DNA from: Boesenbergia rotunda
Lineage: Eukaryota; Streptophyta; Magnoliopsida; Zingiberales; Zingiberaceae
DNA: 64,000 nucleotides
Direction of reading: 5' to 3'
Assembly (NCBI GenBank): GCA_024364735.1
Contig: JAGFNQ010001609.1
Span: forward strand, 1 to 64,000
Part shown: one piece after another, positions 30,990 to 42,583 of the stretch
How the letters are laid out: each line of letters starts with the position of its first letter
How positions within the stretch are numbered: position 1 is the first letter of the stretch
The notes under the pieces: model-generated
Databases searched by the model: none
The model's input: the letters and a program-made list of their open reading frames with translations, nothing else
What the model was told of the DNA's origin: nothing
Made by a program: the position numbers and the translations under genes

Positions 30990-32278
30990 TGTTGGTGCAA
31001 GTTGCATCAGTGATGTCCTCCTCTAAGTGTTTCAATGTTTGACAATATGCTTAAGTCAGTGATACATTGAACAAGGGAAGGGTAGTCAAGAAAATGAGAC
31101 CAAAGTGAACCAAAGTCCTAGTTATCCTAGGCACTAAGTCCTGACCAAGGGTTGGGCACTAAGACCTGGTGAGTGAAGCTGGGCACTAAGACCTGGTAAG
31201 TGAAGTTGGGCACTGAGACCCGGTGAGTGAGGCTGGGCATAAAGACCTAGTTCGGGGAATTGGGCACGAAGACCTGGTTCGGGGAATTGGGCACGAAGTC
31301 CTGGCCGAGGGTTGGGCACCGAAGTCCTAGACCTAGGGTTTGGGCACGAAGTCTTGGTCCGAGGGATTGAGCAACTTAGCTGAGCGATGACTACGGACAG
31401 AAGTAGAGACGGGTCGAGGTTCGGACGTCTCGAGATCCAAGAGTATCGGAGTCTATGCAAAAGTCCACCCGAATGGATGGGGTGGCAACCGTCTCCTGAA
31501 AGGAGTAGGTGAGAGGTGCGTTCCCAGGGGTGGGAACTTGCGTCAGTTTGACCTAGTGTTTCGTAGAAATCCGAAGTCAGAACCAAGTCCTCAAGGTTAA
31601 GATTATGTGTGTATTTGCTTTGTATTTGTGTATCTTGCTAGTACCTAGAATAGAAGACAAAGTAGGCAAATAACACACCACGTGGCTGGAAGCCTGGCTG
31701 CTAGGCTCCCCCATTGAAGGAGGTGCCTAGATGGAGCTAGGCGCCTCCGTTAAAGGAGGCAAAACAGGTTTCTATTCAGGCGCCCCAGATGATACAGGTG
31801 CCCTGGTTGATAGTTGTATTTGCTGCTGTGAGTGTGAAGCAGGGATAAGCTTTGACCAAGTTCATTGAGGCACCTGGGAGGTCCAGGGCACCATGGTCAA
31901 GAGGTTTATCTGCTGGGACGAGTTCGGTGTGGAGATAAGGTTTGACCAAGCCCTTTGAGGCGCCCTGGTGATCACAGGCGCCCTAATGAAGCCTATAAAA
32001 GGGGCTTTGAGCCCAAGGCTCAGAACACAACTTCCAAGATCATTTTGAGACTTCTGACCAACGAGAAAGTGCTGACGGCGAAGCTCTGCGACCAAGGAAG
32101 CTCCGGGAGGAAGTGCGCGACTCTTCAGAGTTCCAGAACGGTCGAGACTTCAACTTTCATTTGGTTTGAAATTTACAATTCCGCACTTATTATTCATATA
32201 TTCTGATTGTAATTTCTGCATTGTAAGTGTCCGGCAAAGGTACGCAAAATTCATGTTCCGAAAAATTTTCAAATTCCT
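30990..32278 (+). repeat. Partial Sirevirus-type LTR (Sir1/3/4 family style)
   Basis: Starts TGTTGGTGCAAG and carries the family minisatellite (31130-31380, AAGACCTGG / GGGCACTAAG), GGCGCC-type words (31690-31985) and a TATAAAAGGGGC box near 31996. The usual CACCCCCCTCTATCG end is missing and the right limit is uncertain. No PPT precedes it, so it is a solo or truncated LTR inside the older ORF. Confidence 0.55.
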
Positions 32279-32711
32279 GCACTATCCTATGTAGATAATT
32301 TAGATAATTTTTCTGATAAATTAGAATTATTGCATAGTTAAATAAATATCTTGCATGACCAGTTACAAAATATGGATTTGGTTAAAATATCAGAAATTAA
32401 CTGCTTAATCATTAATACCAATTCAATAATTGCTAAAATTAATTCTTATAATTTTACGGATAATGCTAAAAACAATTCTGAATTTAAATCTGAAATTAAT
32501 TCTGAAATTAAATCTGATAACTCTGAATTCAAATTTGAAAATTCTACTGATAACTCTGAATTCAAATTTGAAAATTCTACTGATAACTCTGAATTCAAAT
32601 TTGAAAATTCTACTGATAACTCTGAATTCAAATTTAAAAATTCTACTAATAACTCTGAATTTAAATTTGAAAATATTACTGATAACTCTGAATTTAAATT
32701 TGAAAATATTA
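32279..32711 (+). pseudogene. Coding-like AT-rich segment with an 11-residue repeat
   Basis: A frame open except for TAA at 32339. It begins with a heptad-like, coiled-coil-prone part (NFSDKLELLHS ... INILHDQLQNMDL), then low-complexity Asn/Ser/Lys, then six repeats of DNSEFKFENST. It may be the C-terminal part of the ORF at 30501-30989, because that ORF type often ends in a coiled coil. It is cut by the Sir3 LTR. Function unknown. Confidence 0.35.
32516..32711 (+). repeat. 33-bp tandem repeat, six units
   Basis: Units begin at 32516, 32549, 32582, 32615, 32648 and 32681 (the last truncated by Sir3). The first three are nearly identical and drift grows to the right. Being 11 codons long, it keeps several frames open on both strands. 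Confidence 0.97.
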
Positions 32712-33928
32712 TGTTGGATCGAGATAAATGATAGAGGGGGGTGAATATCGTTAAAACTTTTCGGATTAAGGAAATAGTAAATACGTAGCGGAAATAAATC
32801 AATCACACAGGAACACAAGTAGATTTTTACAAGATAAGTACAATATTATATCAGGAAACTAAAATTACAACACTTTTCGTTACCGACGCCCGATGTGGAT
32901 CGTATTTCGGAGCTGAGGGTCGTCGTCGGCGCTGGGATCTCGAAGTTGGATTTTGCCGGGGCGTAGCGCTTGAACGAAAAGCTTTGGAGCGTTAGAAAGC
33001 AGTGATCATGAAGCCTTGGGATCGAGCACCCTTTTATAGTGCTCCTGGGGGCGCCTGATTCGCTGGGGGTGCCTAACACGTGCCTTCAGCTGCGAGAACC
33101 TCCATCCGTAGCTCAGTCAGCACTTATCCCCTTTAATTCGTCCCCGCTCTGACTGGGGCCCCCGGGACCTCCTGGGCGCCTAGGTTGTCCTGGTCCAATG
33201 GTTTCGTGGTAGATTTACTTCGATGGTTTGTTTGGCTTTGACATTGGGCGTCCGGGACCTCCTGGGTGCCTAGCGTACTGTGGTTTCGAAGCAGTCTTGC
33301 TTCATTACTGTTTTGGCCTTGACCTTGGGCGCCCAGGACCTCCCGGGCGCCTAGCCTAGTTGCCTACCCCTTTCCTTTGGGGCGTTCTGAGCTGCAGAAA
33401 CACACTCCTTCAGTCCCTGCAACCAAGGTTAGTTCTAAAATAAACAAAGCAAGAGTATTAGTCAATATTTACAGTCGTAGCTGTCTTGGTTGTGACTTTG
33501 GGTCTCCCAAATGGAACCCTAAGTCGAACCGACGCCTACTGTTCCTCGACGAGAATGCGTCCTCACTACTCCTCTCAGGAGAGTTTACCTTTTGCCAACC
33601 GGCTCCTCCGGTTGGACTTTTGCCAATCCACCTGACCAGGTCTTCGTGCCCAACTTCCGGTCAGGTCTTCGGTGCCTAGCCCCTTTGCCAGGACTTCGTG
33701 CCCAGTCCTAACCAGGACTTCTTTGACCAACTTCTGGTCAGGTCTTCTTGCCCAGTCCTTGACCAGGACTTCTTTGCCCAGCCCTTTGCCAGGACTTCTT
33801 GCCTAGTGTACCTAGGACTTCTTCCTGCACACTCAGTGAACTAGTTAGAACACAACAACATCTTAACTTCTGAACCCTTTTGCCATGATCAAAACCCAGG
33901 TTTGACTTAGGTGTTGCCTGCACCAACA
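32712..33928 (-). repeat. Sir3 3' LTR (1217 bp)
   Basis: Plus-strand ends TGTTGGATCGAGATAAATG and GCCTGCACCAACA. On the minus strand it has the minisatellite (33610-33830), GGGCGCC/GGCGCCT palindromes (33045-33360), CACTATAAAAGGG (33028-33040) and the CACCCCCCTCTATC end. Homologous to the Sir1 and Sir4 LTRs. Confidence 0.9.
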
Positions 33929-34646
33929 ATCTCCCCCTTTTTGATTTATGGCAACCCGGTTCAAAAAGTTAAGTTAAACAAACATAGGTAAAGTACTAGT
34001 TTTAATTTCCTCCCCATGGAAGAAATCTCCCCCTGAGTTTTTCAAAAATTCGTGGGGTATTTGAAAAGGTTTCTAAGTCTTTGTTTCTAAAATTGAAAGA
34101 GTTTTTCAGGTTTTTAATACTTAGAAAATTTTCAAGAAGGGATTTTTGAGTTAGAACAAAAATTTTCCAAAATATTTTGAGTTGGGCACTTTAGAAAATT
34201 TTTCAACACATTTAGCTTTAGCACTTAGAAAATTTTCAGGAGAATTTTGAAGTTAACACTTAGAAAATTTTCAAGAGACTTTAGAGTAAGTACTTTAAAA
34301 TTTTTAAAACAAAGTTAAGTACTTAGAATAATTTCGAAAACAATTTTGAGTTAAGTACTTAAAATAATTTCAAAAACAATTTTAAGTTAAGTACTTAAAA
34401 TAATTTCGAAAGCAATTTTGAGTTAAGTACTTAAAAGAATTTCGAAAATAATTTTGAGTTAAGTACTTATAATAATTTCGAAAACAATTTTGAGTTAAGT
34501 AGAATTTAAGTACTTAGAACAATTTTCAACCAAAAAGAACTTAAGCACTTAGAGAACCTTACTTTTTGAAAAAGGAGATAAAAGTATTTAATTTGAAAAA
34601 ATTAAAAGTTTTGAAAAGAAATTTAATTTGAAAAAACCCTTCTTTT
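33929..34646 (-). other. Sir3 PPT and post-pol region, first part
   Basis: PPT AAAAAGGGGGAGAT (minus, 33929-33942), then AT-rich non-coding DNA with a roughly 36-bp tandem array (AGTTAAGTACTTAAAATAAT words) at 34240-34520. Ends at CTTTT (34642-34646), the duplication of the solo LTR. Confidence 0.8.
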
Positions 34647-35169
34647 TGTAACGCCCACTTTTTTTTTTCTTTCCATAAAGCGGCGTTACGTTAACATGGG
34701 TAGGGCAGTGGACATCATAATGCAGCGGAAAAACTTTAAACTTACACCTACATATACCTACTATCATTTCTAACATGATGACATGGGAACTTGGCATATT
34801 AACTTCATACTTAGCATCATATCATGTCATACTTAGCATCATGTCATAGAGTCACATAAGTCATCATTCAAGCACATAAGTAGCAAAGGTAAAGTTCTAG
34901 CATAAGACGAGTAAACATATTGTTTTCTTGGCCAAGTCACTACCACACACATGCATTCTTGCCCTCCTGCTGCTTCCTTACTGTCCCCTTGCGTGATCTG
35001 CGGTATAAGGAAATAAGACTATAAGCACACAGGCTTAGTAAGACACTTTCCTACTCACTAAAACATTCATCACTTAATAACGAGCACATGAAACATTAAC
35101 ATACTTAGTGCTCTACTTCGAACATAAGCATCTAGGATCATTTAGCATATATTTGTCATGGCATGAACA

Positions 35170-35450
35170 TAAACATAATAAACATTCTTAACATGGCATG
35201 ATACATGGCATAAACCTAAACATCATAAACATTCTTAGCATAGCATGATACATGGCATAAACATAAACATAATAAACATTCTTAGCATGGCATGATACAT
35301 GGCATAAACATAAACATAATAAACATTCTTAGCATGGCATGATACATGGCATAGACATAAACATAATAAACATTCTTAGCATGACATGATATATGGCATA
35401 AACATAAACCTAAACATAATAAACATTCGTAGTATGGCAGAATACTTGTC
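35170..35450. repeat. 47-bp tandem array in the solo LTR
   Basis: Unit CATAAACATAAACATAATAA plus ACATTCTTAGCATGGCATG and a short tail, about five copies. The direct repeats abut with no unique spacers. Confidence 0.9.
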
Positions 35451-37975
35451 ATAACATGAACATAAGGTATGAACCAACCCGTATGGCATAAACATAGGCA
35501 TGCTTTCTAACATAGCATATGGGCATCTTCTTAACATGATCATAACATAATCATTTACTATCATGCATATTTCTTGACATGAAGCATAAGCATAAGATAT
35601 TACTATCATGGCATAATGCATAACATGAATGAATGCATGAGTCTAATGCATATACATAAGGATGCTTAACTTGTAAAATCATACTTTTAAATACTTAAAC
35701 ATAATCATCACATTGTTGGGGTCCCCGGCTTGTACCACATACATACATCATAAGCGCGCATCCCTAAGTAAATACGAGGTCGCGAGCCCCGACCTACTAG
35801 GGTAAGGACAGCATAATCGGTAGTCCCAGAACCGGGGCGTTCTTAAGGTGCCCATCCCTGTTTCACAGCTTCGGTAGTGCCAGAATCGTGGACAGCATAG
35901 TCGGTAGTCCAGAACCGGGGCGTTCTTAAGGTGCCCATCCCTTGGACCCATACTTCGGTCCGGTACAAGCCCATTCATAAAGTAAAATACTTTACATGCT
36001 TCATCATTCATAAGACATGGCATACATCTTCATTCATAAAACATGACATGCATTTTCATTCATAAAACATGTCATCCATTTTCATTCATAAACATGGCAT
36101 GCATTTTCATTCATAAAACATGGCATGCATTTTCATTCATAAGACATGGCATGCGTAACGACCCGGCCCGTCTATCAGCCCATTTACCGGTCCTCAAAAC
36201 CGTCGTACCGTCGACCATCGACCGTGCCGTTATTCATAAACATGGCATGCATCTTTATTCATAAAACATAGCATGCACTTTCATTCATAAACATAATATG
36301 CATCTTCATTCATAAACATAACATGCATCTTCATTCATAGAACATGACCTACTTACATAAACATCATTCTTATTCCTAGAGCTTGCATGATCATGGCATA
36401 TAAGGTAAACATTGCATTATATTCATTGAACATGACATGTTTGCATAGACATTTATCCTAATCCATAGAACTTGCATGATCATGATACATAAGGTAAACA
36501 TTGCATTTCATACATAAGCATGGTATCTATCTCAAGCATGCATGGGTAGGACTTCCATAAACATACTACCTACCCTTCAAGTACATGGCATAGGACATAA
36601 GACATTCATAAATAAACCCTATTAAGCATGACATCCAATCATAACATACAACATAAAATATGGTGCTTAAGGTTAGGGTTATAGGTAACTTAATTTCTAC
36701 CACATGCTTGAACCTTTATAGATACTTCATAATAAAGCATAAACCATCCTTCTTCAAACCATAACTTCCCCCAAACCCTAGTTACCTTGCTTGGCCAAAA
36801 CCTATAAGGGAAGAGTTCCATCATTCAATTACATGTAAGGTAGCATAAGGAAAAGTAACAACCATACATTACCTATAGGGTCATAAGAAGCCATTTGGCT
36901 CATGATTAGGGTTCACCCTAACTCCAAGCCCTACTTTCTAGGGTTGGCCGAAATATATAAGGGCCATGGGTGCATGAATAAATTCATAGAATTTCCAATT
37001 AAACATCTAACACCTTCCATACAATACCATAGGAGCCCTTAGGACCCTTACTTGAGGGAAACCCTAACTCTTTGCCCTAAACCCCTACTTGGCCGAAAGT
37101 TATAGGGTCACCAAGCCTTGTAAAAATCCACATAAGTCACCCTCAATCTCCCTTATATCATGTTAATACACAAAATACATACATGAAGGTTTAGATCCAA
37201 CCCTACCCATGGGTTTATGGGGTTGGCCGAAACCCTAGGGAATACTAGGGTACCCCAAAATTTCTCCAAATCTTATTTTAACCTATTTTCATCATGAAAA
37301 AACATTAGAGAGCATGAGTAATATTTTTAACATCATTTTGAACCCAAAAACCCTAGTGGTCGAATACTATAGGGGTCCAAAACATGATTTTCTCAACATC
37401 AATCTCAAAACCAAACTTCATATTATGCTAAAATCCAAATGAACTATTATACCACAGGTGAGGGAGTCTTACATTGGTTGATCTTGATTATAGACCTTAG
37501 ATTTGGGAGAAGGATGAAGATCTTGTTGCCTTTTGACCACCCCTAGCCTTTGTACCCTTGTAAAAGCCTTGGATCTTGGAGATGGAGCCTTAGGTGAACC
37601 TTTTCCAAGAGAGAATCCAATTGGGATTTCGGCTAGAATGACGGAGGAGGAAGAAGAATGTAACTCCCATGCCCCCTCTTTATAACACATTAAGGAGGGT
37701 AAGTGAAGAGTCATGTTGTCTCTTCATTTTCCCTAAGCCTTAACCATAATCCACTTCATTTCCTCATAGCACTCCCTTGCTAGGTGAATTGGTTAGAGCA
37801 TGCATGGTTGTACAAGAGGTCCAAGGTTCAATCCTTAGTGCATGCACTAATTTTCTATTATATTTTTTATTTTATTTCCTATTATTTTGCAAATCCCCTA
37901 AAAATTCCCCCATAATTATGTTAATATTTCTCATTAAAACCCTTTATATTTCTATAAATTTTACCTAAAATTCAC

Positions 37976-38360
37976 CAATAATCATGGTACTAGAAAGCCC
38001 ATATAAGGCCTATTAGTGCCTAACTTCCCAATTTAAATAGGAAATTTATGCTAAACTCATTCATAATCCTACTAATACTCCTAATTAAAATCCATTTATA
38101 TTCATATTAACTTTTTGCTTAAAATCTACCAATAATCATGGTACTAGAAAGCCCATCTAAGGCCCATTAGTACTTAATTTCTCAATTTAAATAGGAAACC
38201 ATGCTAAAACTCACCCATAATCATACTAATATTCCTAATTAAAATCCATTTATATTTATATTAAATTCTACCTAAAATCTACTAATAATCATGGTACTAG
38301 AAAATCCCATATAAGGCCCATTAGTACTTAATTTCTCAATTTACATGAGAAAAATCATGG
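37976..38360. repeat. 154-bp tandem repeat in the solo LTR
   Basis: AATAATCATGGTACTAGAAA recurs at about 37976, 38131 and 38284, each followed by similar sequence. Confidence 0.9.
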
Positions 38361-38471
38361 ATTCCTAGGCTAAGGTTCGTACTAATATCTCTAGGTCCCT
38401 CGGAAAATTATCTAGACATAATCAATATTTTAAAGAAAATATTGAGAGAATTTTCGGGTCGTTACACTTTT

Positions 38472-39063
38472 CTCTCCTTTCCAATCTTTCCCCCTTTGCC
38501 ATATATCAAAAAATATAGCAAAAAGAATGAGTAATAAAAGTAAGGTGATGTACTGAACCAATTCTAAGTATAAACTGGACCAAATCAACTTAAATTTTCT
38601 CTTTCGGGACCTGTCTAACCCAGTTAGCTACTTACTAACTGCTATAAATAGTAGCTTTCGCTAGGGATAGTCAAGTTAAGTGTTCTGATCAAGTTAGATT
38701 TTCTAAGCTTGACACTTAACCTGATTACTGTTTAATTGGTGTTTAGTGCCCCAATTACTATAGATGCACTGACTTAAAGCATCTTGAATCAAGGCATAGA
38801 CCTAAGCATCTCAACCCAGTCTAGGTTATCAATCAAAAGTACCCTAAGGTGCTTGTGAGATGCTGGCTTCTAGATCTATAGATGCATGCAGTTCTAGGGT
38901 TAGGGCCTAAGCTAAGTTCATTTGCGAAAAAATCCTAGTTTTGAAGGGGGTAAGTTTTAATAAAAAAACTAAGTCGAAAATCATTTTAAATTTCAAGCTA
39001 AAAATGATTTTTCACATAAGATAAGAAATAAAACAGTTTTTGAAAAACATAAATAGAGCAGTT
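38472..39063 (-). other. Sir3 post-pol region, second part
   Basis: Non-coding sequence between the solo LTR and the pol stop. Homologous to 12972-13560 of Sir1 and 43300-43947 of Sir4, showing the three copies are one family. No envelope-like frame is seen. Confidence 0.75.
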
Positions 39064-41281
39064 CTATTCTACCAAGCATAACCCTAACTGCCTTCTTAGT
39101 GAGCTGAACTCAGACTCAGGTAAGGGTTTGGTGAAGATATCAGCTAAGTTAGATTTTGAGTCTATATGCTTAAGGACTATCTCACCCCTGGCTACATGAT
39201 CTCTTACAAAGTGGTGTTTAACTTCTATGTGTTTAGTTCTAGAGTGTTGGATTGGGTTCTTAGTTAGATTAATTGAACTTATGTTATCAATGTAGACTTG
39301 GGTTTGGGAGTAATCAAGCTGGAAGTCCTTAAGAGTGTGCATCATCCATAAGAGTTGTGCTACACACTCTCCTAAAGCAACATACTCAGCTTCGGTTGTA
39401 GATAGAGTTACGTAGTGTTGCTTTCTACTGCACCAACTGACTAGACTATTTCCTAAAAGTTGATAGCTTCTACTTGTGCTTTTTCTATCTAGTTTGCATC
39501 CAGCATAGTTAGAATTCGAGTATCCTGACAGGTCAAAAGTTGAGGTCCTAGGATACCAAATCCCTACATTTAGGGTGCCCTTAATGTATCTATGTATTCT
39601 TTTTAGGGCTGCTAAGTGTGTTTCCTTAGCACAGGTTTGGTATCTAGCACACATTCCTACAGCAAAAAGGATATCAAGTCTGCTAGCTGTAAGGTAAAGT
39701 AGACTACCAATCATACTTCGATATAGTTTAAGGTCTACAGGTTTACCATCAGGGTCACTATCTATTTTTACATTTGTGGCCATAGGGGTACTTATGCTTT
39801 TGGAGTTATCCATTTTAAATTTCTTTATTAACTCCTTAGCATATTTGGATTAATGGACATAATTTTCATCCCTAGTTTGCCTAATTTGTAATCCTAAAAA
39901 GAAGTTGAGCTCACCAACTAAGCTCATTTCAAATTCGTTTTTCATTATTTTTACAAATTCTTTTAAAAAATTTGACTTGGTGGATCCAAAAATTATGTCG
40001 TCAACATAGATTTGGGCAATAAAAATGTCTTTTTCTAAGGTCATAACAAAAAGAGTTGAGTCAATTTGTCCTTAGTTAAATTCCTTAGAAATGAGGTAGG
40101 TTGATAGGCGTTCATACCATGCCTTAGGTGCTTATTTTAGTCCATACAGTGCCTTATTAAGTTTGTAAACATAGTCAGGTTTTTCTAAGTCCTCAAAACT
40201 AGGGGGTTTTCCTACATAGACTTCTTCTCTAATAAACCCATTCAGAAAGGCTGACTTTACATCCATTTGGTAGAGTTTAAATCCTTTATGGGCTACAAAG
40301 GCTAGCAACATTCTAATAGAGTCAAGTCTGGCTACTGGGGCATAGGTTTTGTCATAGTCTAACCCTTCGACATGACTGAATCCTTTAGCTACTAAGCGGG
40401 CTTTATTTCTAACTATTTTCCCTTGGTCATTTAGCTTATTCCTAAACACCCACTTAGTGTCAATAATGGATTTGCCCTCAGGTTTAGGTATTAGTTCCCA
40501 GACTTGGTTCCTTTCAAATTGGGCTAACTCCTCTTGCATTACTATGATCCAATCAGGATCAGGTAAGGCTTCCTCTATAGTCTTAGGTTCAATTTTTGAA
40601 ATCAGTGCGATCTGACTAAGATTTCTATAGGAAGACCTAGTTTTGACTCCTAAGGTTGGATCACCCACAGTTTGATCAGTTGGGTGACTGAGTCTGGGTT
40701 TTTAGTTCTTCTATTACTTGGTTCAGCCTCAGGTTCGGCTGGACGGTTTGGTTCAGTATTTGGTTCAATTACTTGGGTTGGTTCAATTATTGGTTCAATT
40801 GACTCAGTAGTTGGTTCAATAGTCAGTTCATTTAGAGGTTCAACAAGTGGTTCAAGTTGTGGTTCAATAATTTGTTCATTATCTTCATGATCAATATTTG
40901 ATGGATTTAGATCTGGATTATCAGATTTTGAATTAGTTTCCTCATCAAATATTAGATTTGTTGTTTCTTCAATTTTGTTAGTTTGTTTATTGTAGACCCT
41001 GTGGCTCTACTTGTTGTTGAATATCCTAAAAATATTCCAGGGGTCGACTTAGACTGGAATCTCCCTAGATAGTCCTGGTGTTTAGGATATGGACTTTCCA
41101 CCCAAAGACCCTTAGGTAGTGTAGGTTTGGAAGTCTATGATAATATAATTCATAGGGAGTTTTATTATGTTGTTTTTTAATTAGGACCCTATTTTGGATA
41201 TAGCAAGCTGTACTAATTGCTTCTGCCCAAAATTGGTTAGCTAGGTTGAATTCATTGAGCATAGTCCTAGCGGCTTCCTGT
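39064..41281 (-). pseudogene. pol: Sir3 pol: RNase H, RT and integrase C-terminal part
   Basis: Minus-strand pol read from the Sir4 boundary at 41281 to 39064. Seen: the end of the integrase core (MLNEFNLANQFWAEA ... NKTPYELYYHRLPNLHYLRVFG), a Ser/Thr/Glu-rich linker, RT from MGDPTLGVKTRSSYRN (40668) through [11 protein letters not shown] to YVDD at 39997-40008, and RNase H with TEAEYVALGE and DIFTKPLPESEF at the end. RT and RNase H share one frame, broken by TAA at about 40130, 40072 and 39850, each at a position where relatives have Gln. Otherwise well preserved, and less decayed than Sir1. Confidence 0.9.
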
Positions 41282-42583
41282 TGTTGGATCGAGAGAAACG
41301 ATAGAGGGGGGTGAATATCGTAAAACGTTCGATTGGAAAAGAGAATGCGTAGCGGAAGAGTAAAAACAAAAACACGCAAACACCAAGTTTTTTACTTGGT
41401 TCGGAGCCTAGGTCGACTCCTACTCCAAGGCCCATGGTCGCTAACCATTTACTGCGGGCAATACTATAATCGCGCAAAATCAGTTACAGAAATAGAATTA
41501 CAGTTCAAGTGCAGTACTGAAATTAAACTCTTCTTTTTACCGACGTCCGGTGTAGATTACTTTTTCCGGAGCAGTAGGACGTCGTTGGCGCATGTATCTT
41601 GAGTCGAGAGGTTGCCGGAGCAGAGTGCGGAAGCAGAAGAGCGTGAATGCGTTCGAGAACTTGGATGATCGAAAGCCTTGGCGTTGGGTGCTATTTATAG
41701 CACCTCGGGGCGCCCTGGACGTCGGAGGCGCCCTAGACGTGGAGGCGCCCCCCACGTGTCACATGATCTGAGCTTCGCTCGATCAACCTCTATCCCACTC
41801 AAATAGGGCTAAGGTTTGACACTAGGGGTGCCCGGGATGCTGGGGGCGCCCTGGTTGACTCCTTCAGCGCGGGCTTCTCGGCTGGATAAGGGTAATCGGC
41901 CTCGCTGGCTTAGGCGCGGGGCGCCCTGGGCACTGAGGGCGCCCCGGCCAGTAAGTAGCCAAAGCACTTGTTGCTTCATTTGTTTTGTGTTGGCCTTGGG
42001 GGCGCCCTGAACACTGGGGGCGCCCTGCTCAGCTACTTGCCTCTCTCCTTTGGGCATTCTGAGCTGCAGACACACGTTCCTTCGGTCCTGCATCTAGGGT
42101 TAGTCCAAAACAATATGAAGCAATAGAGTATTGAGTTTATACAGCCTTAGCTGTCTTGGTTCTGACTTTGGGTCTCCAAAATGGAACCCTAGGTCGAACC
42201 GACGCCTACTGTTCCCTCGACGGGGAATGCGTCCTCACCTACTCCTCTCAGGAGAGTTTACCTGTCTCCAACCGACTCCTCCATTTGGACTTTTGCCCAG
42301 CAGTCCTTCGCCAGGTGTTCAGCACCAGGCTATTCTTCGCCTGGTGCCTAGCAGCCCTTCGCTAGGTCTTTGTCTCCTGGCATTCCTTCGTCAGGTGCCT
42401 AGCAGTCCTTTGCTAGGGTTTTGTATCTTGGCAGTCCTTCGCCAGGTGCCTAATAGTCCGTCGTTAGGGCTTTTGGATCTGCACACTCACGCATCATGTT
42501 AGAAAACAAATAAGACTTAACTTTTGAACCCCTTTGCCATTTATCAAAACATAGGTTTGACTTGGGTGCTGTCTGCACCAACA
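41282..42583 (-). repeat. Sir4 3' LTR (1302 bp)
   Basis: Plus-strand ends TGTTGGATCGAGAGAAACG and CTGCACCAACA. Contains many GGCGCC sites (41705-42030), a CTATAAATAG box near 41690, and the minisatellite at 42280-42480. PPT AAAAAGAGGGAGAT (minus) follows at 42584-42597. Confidence 0.9.

Larger units (their letters stand above)
34647..38466 (-). repeat. Solo LTR, 3820 bp, Tekay-like Ty3/gypsy
   Basis: Flanked by CTTTT (34642-34646 and 38467-38471). On the minus strand it starts TGTAACGACCCG and ends GGGCGTTACA, the chromovirus style also seen in Gyp1. There is no pol and no internal PBS or PPT, so it is a single long LTR or a very large non-coding element. Tandem arrays inside: about 47-bp units at 35170-35450, about 25-bp units at 36030-36340, and about 154-bp units at 37976-38360. 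A second TAACGACCCGGCCCG word lies at 36156. No gene seen. Confidence 0.8.
32712..41281 (-). mobile_element. Sir3: Sirevirus-type Ty1/copia element, 3' portion
   Basis: Minus strand: 3' LTR (32712-33928), PPT, post-pol region with solo LTR, RNase H and RT, linker, and the start of integrase, where Sir4 interrupts at 41281. Left duplication candidate TATTA (32707-32711). Its 5' part lies beyond the window. Confidence 0.87.

Noticed and set aside
35170..35450. CRISPR-like or satellite array of 47 bp
   Set aside because: The units abut with no spacers and the array lies within one LTR bounded by a target duplication.
36156..36180. Internal TAACGACCCGGCCCG word as a second LTR boundary inside the 34647-38466 unit
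   Set aside because: No PBS, PPT or duplication is next to it, and the CTTTT duplication supports a single unit.
37469..37714. 81-codon frame in the long solo LTR
   Set aside because: Isolated, with no family match; the surrounding DNA is LTR.
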